Origin: Cylicocyclus nassatus
Taxonomy: Eukaryota; Nematoda; Chromadorea; Rhabditida; Strongylidae
Assembly: GCA_958299035.1 (NCBI GenBank)
Contig: CATQJL010000112.1
Coordinates: 55,533,140 to 55,597,139 of the forward strand
Length of the DNA stretch: 64,000 nucleotides
Direction: 5' to 3'
In this document: positions 56,311 through 64,000 of the stretch, piece after piece
How positions within the stretch are numbered: position 1 is the stretch's first letter
Layout of the letters: each line of letters opens with the position of its first letter
Program-made: the position numbers and the translations under genes
The notes under the pieces: model-generated
Database searches by the model: none
Seen by the model: the letters and a program-made list of their open reading frames with translations, nothing else
Told to the model about the DNA's origin: nothing

Positions 56311-56706
56311 CTAGCCGACGTCCCCGGTCCAGCCCGTGCAGTTGTAAAACGGCTAGCATGGTGATCAAAACGTCTTAGAACTCACAATTCGTCCCTTTCC
56401 TTTCATTCTAAAACTCGTTACTTCTTTCTTCCTTCCTGTTTCTGATCCTGGTTTGCACGGCGGCGCTCGTGATATCCGTAGTTCTCGCCTTCCTTCTTGA
56501 CTGCCTTTCTTCGTAACCGCATCTTCCTTGCCGCAAAATGTAAATGATCTTTACCGCTCTCTTCTACTTTACTTGTGGAATGATTTGATAGTACAATGAA
56601 AAGCCTTCATTTTCTTGGATGTAAGAAAACAAATCAATAAATCGATAGAAGGACACAGCGCGTCGTCGCGAAAAGTAGCCTATCTTTTGCGCCGCGGCTT
56701 ATTTAT
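56311..56706 (+). repeat. Probable SINE-like repeat abutting the mini-exon gene
   Basis: Starts ACTAGCCGACGTCCCCGGTC, similar to the heads of the S elements (ACTAGCTGxCxxACCCGGC). It contains AATCGATAGAAGG and GAAAAGTAGCCTAT, the same words that precede the tail of those elements (GAAAAGTAGCCTATGACACC at 13.37 kb). The GACA tail is absent. Confidence 0.5.
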
Positions 56707-56829
56707 ATGGGGAAGAATTTCAGCCTTTTCGGTTCACATGCAAAGGAGTCTATAAGCCACAAACATCCTAACAAACAAAGTTACAGTGTTTGAGTTATAT
56801 ATATTACCCTAAAATCCGGCATATAAGAA

Positions 56830-58083
56830 CGGACTTATCTGCAGTTTTGGCAGGAAAATCGATGGAAAAACGCCGCAAAAGGTCTCACAGATAAGTCCGC
56901 CTGAATCCTCTCGCAGATACGTCCGTCTGCCCTGAGCATGAGCAAGCGCGACCAGGAGCACAAACGCGCGCGACCGCCCGCATAGCTTGCCGGTGTAGAT
57001 TTAAACAAGGCCGCGAAATCGCCTGAAAGGAAGAGCCAAAGTATTCGACAAGCCGTGCAGACTAGTTGCTGACAGTTTCGCCGAGGATTTGTCATCATAT
57101 ACGCTGGATAGGTGAGTTCTTTTTTTAGATATAACATTTCTTGTGTGTTGGAATTGATGACGCGATAGTAAGGTAGGATTTTACCCCATTTTCAGGAATA
57201 TTTGGCAGGGGAGGTTTATGATATAGGCTAACTACAGTACATGCATCTCCTACAAAGCTTTTTTAGAACGCTGATCGTCGCGCATACTCTGTTCCAAGCA
57301 GTAAGTGACGAAGTACAAAGACACAAACGGTTCGTAGTTTTGCAAAACGCTACAGAGAAGTTGTTCTGGATATCACATGTTTCAGCGATTGGAATCAAGC
57401 CGTGAACTCCCCTAAAAGAGACCGCCAAAGGATTCGACAAGTCGTGCAGTCTAATTGCTGACAGTTTCGTCGCGGATTGGTCATCACATACGCTGGTGGG
57501 TTCTTTTCCTATATAAGACAGTGCTTGTACACATGGAATTTTTCTGTCCGAAAAATCATAATAGGTTTTCTCATTATATCATTGCAATCATCTCATCTTA
57601 TCATTCATCTTATCGTTTTGGAAGCTACAATGTTTTTAATACATCTCTCGAACCCGTACAGGCTACAACCCTTGAATCTGACTCCTATACTTTTTGCTTC
57701 CTCTATTGTTTTCATGTTCTGAACGTAGTCTCTGTTGACCCATGCCATACGGCTTTTGTCAAATGCTTTCTTGAACGGAAGAGTGACAGCCTGAGAATGC
57801 TCAACCTTAGCAAAGCATTAGGCTTCCTTGTTCTTTTTCTCATCTGTTGTTTCATTAAGCCTGCACATCCAAGACAAAAGATAGTGTAGTCAAATTTGAC
57901 GCCGCCTGCTTTTTCTTGTAAAAGAGTAAACCTTTCGATAATCAGCACAAATTTATAGGACACCGCGTGATTCCAGTAAGCAATGACCGCTAACTCAGCG
58001 AAGTTCGCAATCATGCAGAGCCCTATATTTCCAACATACTCTCACACGCTGTGACTCAAGCTGTTCAGGTATCTCGGATCTCA
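56830..58083. other. 5' non-coding part of the pogo-like element
   Basis: No further protein recognised. AGTCGTGCAG/GACAGTTTCG and TTGGTCATCA..TACGCTGG words at about 57.43-57.49 kb repeat, inverted or direct, those at about 57.05-57.11 kb, suggesting an internal duplication of about 60 bases. Confidence 0.5.
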
Positions 58084-59352
58084 ATGGCTCCCAGAAGGAA
58101 GTCCTACACGTCGCTTTTTAAGCTTAACGTGGTGGAATATGCCCTGCAACATGGAACATTGGCTGCCGCTGTTCGCTACGAAGTCTCTGATCGTCTGGTT
58201 AGAAGATGGAAGGCCGATAAAGAAAATTTAGAGGATAGGCCACTGAGGCAACGTGCCAACCGCTATGGGAAGCCAAAAGTGGAGGAAGTCGAAGAAGCTC
58301 TCCATGAATGGATTGTGCGAGAAGGAAGCCGAACACTTCTTGTCAAGAACATTCGCGAGAAGGCATTGCAGCTAGCGCGGGAATTTGGCCACTAGGACTT
58401 CAAGGCATCGCCGATGTGGTGCAGACGCTTCATGAAGAGAAAGAACCTATCTCTGAGGCGAAGAACCAGTGTCAGTCAAGCACTTCCGGAGGATTGCGAG
58501 GACATCTGCGCGGACTTCAGGAGATTCGTACTAAGGGAATCGCTTTACATCTCCCCCCACAATCTTGGGAATGTCGATGAAGTCCCAGTGCCCTTCGATA
58601 TGGTTTATTTAAGGACCGTGGATCAAGTGGGAGACTCAACAGGACATGAAAAGTCGAATTTTACCGTCGTCCTCTCTGCGACGGCCGCTGGAGAGAAATT
58701 AAGACCGATGACAATATTCAAGAAAAAGAGGGTTCCAAAGGATAACTTCCCTCCTGAAGTGATTGTGCGTGCCAACGAAAGAGGCTGGATGAATCACGAA
58801 CTGATGAAGACATGGCTCCTCGAGGTGTGGAACAAAAGGAAACGCTATGTCAACGATCCCTCCCAGTCATTGCTGATATTGGATTCTGCAAGGTATCGTT
58901 TCGTATTTTACCATTTTTGAGCTTATCTTGCTTTTTTAAAGTGCCATCTCACAGAAGACGTCCGAGAGCTTTTCAAGGAGCACTCAAAGATCGCGGTCAT
59001 TCCAGGCGGAATGACCAAATATCTACAGCCTCTCGACGTCCGCATCAGCAAGCCCTTCAAAGACAATCTGAGGGCGGGATGGGAGCGATGGATGGCCGAT
59101 TCAGCACGAGACACAACAGGCGGCGCCAAGAAAAGGATGACCTACGGCGAAGTAGCAGCACTAGTCTACGAGAGTTTCAATGCGATTACTGAAGAGACCA
59201 TTGCGAACAGTTTTACCAGGGCTCTCGATGACGAATCAATGATCAATGCCATGAAAGAGGATTTCGACGCTTTGGTTGTTGCTGATGATAACGCTGATGA
59301 TGATCGTTCTTTTGATTTTGATGATGATGAACATGGAATGCTACCTGAATAA
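58084..59352 (+). pseudogene. pogo-like (DDE_1, CENP-B type) transposase, one nonsense codon
   Basis: A single frame from MAPRRKSYTSLFKLNVVEYA. The N-terminal helix-turn-helix (AAVRYEVSDRLVRRWKADKE) is followed by a second DNA-binding part (DFKASPMWCRRFMKRKNLSL). The catalytic domain has NVDEVPVPFDM (D at codon 165), FTVVLSATAAGEKLRPM, LLILDSA (D at codon 267) and IPGGMTKYLQPLDV (third D). The acidic C-terminus ends at 59352. Defects: TAG at 58393-58395, one step from CAG, and a 48-49-base segment (about 58893-58941) starting GT and ending AG that interrupts between the second and third Asp. Removing 48 bases keeps frame; canonical GT..AG removal takes 49. All three catalytic Asp remain and D2-D3 spacing is about 34 residues, normal for pogo. 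Confidence 0.88.
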
Positions 59353-59500
59353 AGATCTGTTGCTTCGGTTCATTCTGAGACCAAAAAAGGCAGCGCAATT
59401 GCGCATCCTTCTTGTTTTCATGTGAAAAAAATAAGGCGGACTTATCCGCGGGACTTGGCAGCGCGCGAGGCGCGCGAGGCTGTCACGAAAGCGGACTTAA

Positions 59501-60216
59501 CTGAGGGCCGCATGCACTAACATCCCCGCGGGGAGGGGATCGCAGCTTAAAAGAAAGCTTTATATTTCGAAATTCCAGATACCTGGATTTCACGTTGTGT
59601 ACCTATCCGTAAGTATTCCTACTATCCTTCACTATGAACATGTTGAAGAGGAGCGAGAAGCTGTACGAACCGCATTTTCCAGCTTTTGTATGATCCCTGA
59701 TGATCCCCGGCGCTTTTCTTTAGAGTCATTTACCTTCCTCCGAAGTTAACGAAAAACCTCCAAAGTTGTGCAGATTATCCAACCCGACAGTGCTAAGCAT
59801 GTTCGTGATAAGAACAAATGATGTTTTGAAGTCATGAAATTTTCGATGATCCACAGGTCTAAATTTGAGGTTTACCGCAAAATTCGACTTTCCAAAAACT
59901 CTTTTGTTCTCATCAGCAACATGCTTAGCATTGTTGTGTTAGATGTTCAGTACAGCTTTAAAAAGTTTTCGTTAACTTCGGAGAAAGAAAAATGACTTCA
60001 AAAAAAGCGCTGGGGATCATCAGGGATCATTCAAAAGCTGGAAAATGCGCTTCGTACAGCTTCTCGCTCCTCTTCAGCATGATAGTTAAGGATAGTGAAA
60101 TACTTACGGATAGGTACACAACATGAAATCCAGGTATCTGGAGTTTCGAAATATAAAGCTTTCTTTTAAGCTGCGATCCCCTCCCCAGCGCGGAGGTTAG
60201 TGCATGCGGCCCTGAG
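59501..60216. repeat. 715-bp palindrome inside the pogo element
   Basis: The left end GAGGGCCGCATGCACTAAC mirrors GTTAGTGCATGCGGCCCT at the right. AGCTTAAAAGAAAGCTTTAT pairs with ATAAAGCTTTCTTTTAAGCT. The arms of about 350 bp continue to a centre near 59858. It is probably a foldback MITE carried by the transposon, or an inverted duplication. Confidence 0.9.
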
Positions 60217-60287
60217 AGTTCTTCTGCGGTCTTATCTGAGAGGCGGTCTTTACTGCGAGGCGATCTTATATGCCGGATTTTAGGGTA

Positions 60288-61229
60288 GGTTGGTTCATAA
60301 TTAATGCACGTTTTGAATTTCAACCGCAATAAGTCATACACTTTTCATTCTTATATAGGCTTTAAAGTACCATTGGATAGAGCAAAGCAAGCTCTACAAG
60401 ATGGCACTCATGTCTTTGCGCCATGCTCGATCCACGGAGAGTTCGAACTTAAAATCTAAAGATTTCCAAATGCCCAAAAAATCGAAAAAAATCAGATCTT
60501 CGTCCAAATAATTTCTACGGACCTCCTACTCGCTCACATCAATACTATCGATATCTGATATCCATATGTGCGATTGCCGTATTTTTTCCTTGACTAGAAT
60601 GAGAAAACGAAAATTTCCCTGATTTTTTCAAAGCAATGCTGTGCCGTTTTTGCATATGTAGTTCTATACTACAAGCCTAGGTAAGCATAACTGTAGGTTT
60701 TCAGCCTATTTCGAACGGTACGTTTCGGGAAATGTCGATTTTAGCACTGAAACTGAAACGAAAAAATCCGAAGTCGTTATTTTTCGAAAACTACCGCTTG
60801 GAATGGGCTGAAAATCTACAGTTATACTTACCTAGGCTTGTAGTATAGAACTACATATGCAAAAACGGCTCAGCATTGCTTTGAGAAAATCAGGGAAATT
60901 TTCGTTATCTCAATTTCTAATCAAGGGAAAAATACGGCAATCGCACATATGGATATCAGATATCGATAGTATTGATGTGAGCGAGTGGGAGGTCCGTAGA
61001 AATTATTTGGACGAAGATCTGATTTTTTTCGATTTTTTGGGCATTTGGAAATCTTTAGATTCTGAGTTCGAACTCTCCGTGGATCGAGCATGGCGCAAAG
61101 AAATGAGTGCCATTTTGTAGAGCTTGCTTTGCTCTATCCAATGGTACTTTGAAGCCTATATAAGAATGAAAAGTGTATGACTTATTGCGGTTGAAATTCA
61201 AAACGTGCATTAATTATGAACCAACCTAA
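60288..61229. mobile_element. Palindromic mariner-like MITE 0, left tip split off by pogo
   Basis: The arms mirror from GGTTGGTTCATAATTAATGC inward, with ATTTCAACCGCAATAAGTCA pairing TGACTTATTGCGGTTGAAAT. The right terminus is ..GAACCAACCTAA followed by TA. The left terminus lacks TTA, but TTA stands at 56804-56806 immediately before the pogo element, completing TTAGGTTGGTTC. Total length without pogo is about 945 bp. No transposase. Confidence 0.9.
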
Positions 61230-61233
61230 TATA

Positions 61234-61969
61234 TTAGGTTGAACCGAAAGTTCTGTCGCACCATTTTCAAAAAATCATAACTTCTTTCGGTCATGACGAT
61301 TTTGCGCAATTCAAATTGTGTCTGAAATCGTAAAGCATGTAGTTTCCAAAAGCTCTCTAAGAAGTTTCCGACATGCTCAGTGTGGCAGAGATAAAAATGA
61401 AAGAACGAGATCATCCGAAATTCGGAATTTTTAAGCAAGAATTCTAGAAATTCAGAAGCAGTGCGATAAAATCCAGAAAAGCCATTGTCCTAATTTTTCT
61501 TGCATTTGATTAATATCTAAGTCAAGTTTGTGCTGATCGAGGTCTTCTTTCAGAAGTTATGAATTTTTGAAAAATAATGCCGAAAAATTAATTTCCTAAG
61601 AATTCTTAAGATATGGATTTTTTGGCATTTTTTTCAAAAATTCATAACTTCTGAAAGAAGACCTCGATCAGCATAAACTTGGCTCAGATAGTAATCAAAT
61701 GTAAGAAAAATTAGGATAATAACTCTTCTGGATTTTATCGCACTGTTTCTGAATTTCTAGAATTCTTGCTTAAAAATTCCGAGTTTCGGATGTTTTCGTT
61801 CTTTCATTTTTATCTCTGCAATCTGAACATGGTGGAAAGTCGCCAGGGGACTATTGGAAACTACATGCTTTGCGCTTTCTAATAAATCTTAAATTGCGCA
61901 AAATCGTCGTAACGGAGAGAAGTTATGATTTTTTGAAAATGGTGCGAACGAACTTTCGGTTCAACCTAA
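61234..61969. mobile_element. Palindromic mariner-like MITE 1
   Basis: 736 bp. The termini are TTAGGTTGAACCGAAAGTTC and its mirror, TA on both sides. The two halves are reverse complements around AAGAATTCTTA near 61602. Same subfamily as the element at 62691. Confidence 0.93.
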
Positions 61970-61973
61970 TATA

Positions 61974-62684
61974 TTAGATTGGCCCGAAAGTTCCTTCGCA
62001 TCATTCTCAAAAATTCATAACTTCGGAATTTTCCAACCGATTTGACTGCTTTTATTTTTGTATGAAAGAGTAAGTCATGCTCTTTAATTGGACGTCTTAG
62101 CTGCTTACTAATGCTCATCTGTTGCATAGATAGTAGCGATAGAACAAAATTGGTCAAAATTCGAATTTTTCGTGTAGGGTCATAAAAAATCGGAAACTTG
62201 CAACAAAAATCGGAGCAGTCACTATCATAGGTTCTGTTGCCTGCTCTTTCTAATTGTGCAAAGTTTGCGCCGATTGAGCGTCTCTATGAAAAGTTATGAT
62301 TTTCGAGCAAACAATAGAAAAGAGCGAATTTGATTTATTTTGGCATTTTTCAGGAAAATCGTAACTTTTCATAGAAGCGCCCAATCAGCACAAACTTTGC
62401 ACTGTTAGGAAGAGCTGGTGAAAGATCCTACAATACTGACTGCTCCGATTTTTGTTGCAAGCTTCCGATTTTTTATGACCGTACACGAAAAATTCGAATT
62501 TAAATCAGTTTTCTTCTATCGCTCCTATCTATGCAACTGATGATCATTAGCAAGCAGCTAAGATGCCATTATAAAGGGCATGACTTAATCTTTCATATAA
62601 AAATAAAAGCGGTCAAATCGGTTGGAAAATTCAGAATTTGCGAATTTTTGAAAATGATGCGAAAGAACTTTCGGGCCAACCTAA
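61974..62684. mobile_element. Palindromic mariner-like MITE 2
   Basis: 711 bp. The ends TTAGATTGGCCCGAAAGTTC and mirror are bordered by TA. The arms meet near 62325. The interior differs from MITE 1 and MITE 3 beyond the first 60 bases, so it is another subfamily using the same terminal repeat. Confidence 0.92.
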
Positions 62685-62690
62685 TATATA

Positions 62691-63426
62691 TTAGGTTGGT
62701 CCGAAAGTTCGTTCGCACCATTTTCAAAAAATCATAACTTCCTTTCCTCACAATGATTTTGAGCAATTCGAATCTTATTAGAAAGCGTAAAGAATGTAGT
62801 TCCCAATAGTCCCCTGTTGACTTTCCAGCATGTTCAGATTGCAGAGATTAAAATGAAAGAACGAAAACATCCGAAATTCGGAATTTTTGAGAAACAATTG
62901 CAGAAATCTAGAAAATACGCGATAATATCCAGAAAAGCCATTATCCTAATTTTTCTTATATTTGGTTACCAATTGAGTTAACTTTGTGCTGATCGAGCTC
63001 TTCTTTCAAAAGTTATGAATTTTTGAAAAAAAATGCCGAATAATCAATTTCTTAGGAATTCTTAGGAAAGTGATTTTTCGGATTTTTTTTTCAAAAAATC
63101 ATATCTTTTGAAAGAAGAGCTCGATCAGCACAAACTTAACTCAGTTAGTAATCAAATATAAGAAAAATTAGGTTAATGGCTTTTCTGGGTTTTATCGCGC
63201 AGTTTCTAGATTTTTGGAATTGTTTCTCAAAAATTCCGAATTTCGCATGTTTTCGTTCTTTCATTTTTATCTCTGCAGTCTGAACATGCTGGAAAGTCTA
63301 CGAGGGACGATTGCAAACTACATGCTTTACGCTTTCTGATGAAATTTGAGTTGCGCAAATTCGTAGGGAGGAAAAGAAGTTATGATTTTTTGAAAATGAT
63401 GCGAACGAACTTTCGGACCAACCTAA
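62691..63426. mobile_element. Palindromic mariner-like MITE 3
   Basis: 736 bp, the same length as MITE 1. The ends TTAGGTTGGTCCGAAAGTTC and mirror are bordered by TA. The centre is AGGAATTCTTAGGA near 63056. The interior is similar to MITE 1 throughout (ATCGAGCTCTTCTTTC, CTCTGCAGTCTGAACATG). Confidence 0.93.
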
Positions 63427-63432
63427 TATATA

Positions 63433-64000
63433 CAGGGTGTCCCAAAAAAATGTTTAGAACGTTTGATCGTTAATATCTCTCTTCCCAAGAAGTCTTTTGC
63501 GTTGCTTCAGGTACAGTTTTGTAGAGCTGGCTTCAACTTAGATTTCCATTATAGAACGAATCACCCATCTCTCTTTATTACTGTAGGGTTACGGTAGAAA
63601 CTTCAAAGAGGGTTTTGAACCATGAAAGGCCATATTTTGCCTCAGAAAGGAAACAAAACAGCCTGAAAACTTTTACACCAGGCTAATTAGAATTGCTGAT
63701 TATAACTGTAAAGTTCCCAACTTACTATGATGCTTCATTGAAGAGTTATGCCAGGTGAGAGGTAGCGGCCTTTTTTTCAATGTTCCTAAAAAGTGCGATT
63801 ACACCGTTTAGAAAGCTTCGTAATCTTGTGAATAGTTGAGTATTGAACTCAGCGTCTATAAAAACCCTATTACACAAGTTTTCACAATTTTTTGAAAAAT
63901 TTTGAAACGGCAGCTTTTTCCACATTGACACCATATGTTTCAAGTTTCTACCGTAATCCTACAGTAATAAAGAGAGGTGGGTGATTCGTTCTATATTACA
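63433..64000. mobile_element. Palindromic MITE, CAGGGTGTCCC family, copy 2 (cut by window end)
   Basis: Begins CAGGGTGTCCCAAAAAAATG after TA and follows the same order as the copy at 27853 (GTTTGATCGTTAAT, TCAACTTAGATTTCCATTATAG, TACTGTAGGGTTACGGTAG). The mirror half has started (CTACCGTAATCC, TACAGTAATAAAGAGAGGTG) and should continue about 100 bases past the window. Confidence 0.9.

Larger units (their letters stand above)
56807..60285 (+). mobile_element. pogo-like DNA transposon
   Basis: 3.48 kb bounded by 22-bp terminal inverted repeats, CCCTAAAATCCGGCATATAAGA and its inverse, with a TA duplication (56805-56806 and 60286-60287). Subterminal GCGGACTTATCTG-type motifs recur at both ends (56829, about 56889, about 59435, about 59490, about 60222) and are likely transposase binding sites. 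It encodes a CENP-B/pogo-type transposase. The 3' non-coding part holds a 715-bp palindrome. Confidence 0.9.

Noticed and set aside
60857..61120. 87-codon frame in MITE 0
   Set aside because: The sequence is one arm of a palindrome with its mirror at 60.4-60.7 kb; no transposase motif.
1..64000. tRNA genes, rRNA, CRISPR arrays, bacterial operons
   Set aside because: No cloverleaf with A and B boxes, rRNA stretch, spacer-repeat array or Shine-Dalgarno-type gene run was seen on reading both strands; a covariance search was not possible here.

Overview
This is eukaryotic, repeat-dominated DNA. It has short spliced introns (about 40-80 nt, GT..AG), TATA-driven small genes, AATAAA poly(A) signals, a segmental duplication of a cathepsin B-like gene, and several classes of eukaryotic transposon: CR1/Jockey-like LINE, BEL/Pao LTR element, Penelope-like element, pogo-like DNA transposon, mariner-, hAT- and MULE-like MITEs. 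Short introns, secreted antimicrobial-type peptides and this transposon mix suggest a small ecdysozoan animal. A nematode fits best, but the sequence does not prove it. There are no operons, no CRISPR and no recognisable rRNA or tRNA.

Layout. 0-6 kb: two decayed copies of one LINE family on the minus strand and a 500-N gap. 6-16 kb: MITEs, a SINE-like family with an expanded inverted satellite, and AATATTCG arrays. 16-20.6 kb: mostly unique AT-rich DNA with two or three small secreted-peptide genes, one CSalpha-beta (drosomycin/ABF-like) candidate on + and one clean two-exon cationic amphipathic peptide gene on -. 20.6-26.3 kb: a complex of direct and inverted repeats ending in an 870-bp palindrome. 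26.4-34.1 kb and 37.6-53.5 kb: two diverged copies of one segmental duplication. Each carries a decayed cathepsin B gene (+), a small predicted membrane peptide frame (-) and remnants of an unknown coding exon. The second copy is split by a BEL/Pao retrotransposon (44.07-52.65 kb), itself split by a Penelope-like element (47.15-50.42 kb). 55.36-56.31 kb: a TATA-driven gene built from tandem ~57-nt mini-exons coding for Tyr/Gln/Pro-rich modules. 56.8-60.3 kb: an almost intact pogo-like transposon. 60.3-64 kb: an end-to-end series of full-length palindromic mariner-like MITEs, the last cut by the window edge.

How the parts relate. The insertion history can be read directly. The segmental duplication came first; a palindromic MITE then entered copy A only, and a hAT MITE and the BEL element entered copy B only. 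The BEL element landed on a splice donor so that its target-site duplication rebuilt the donor, and the Penelope-like element entered BEL gag afterwards. The pogo element landed inside the terminal repeat of the first MITE of the 60-64 kb series. Both cathepsin copies have lost the catalytic cysteine, by different substitutions, and carry frameshifts, so neither should make an active protease.

Best candidates for new biology: the 57-aa cationic peptide gene at 19.7-19.9 kb, the mini-exon repeat gene at 55.4-56.3 kb, and the splice-donor insertion of BEL. All statements come from reading the sequence by eye; family names rest on motifs, not on database searches.
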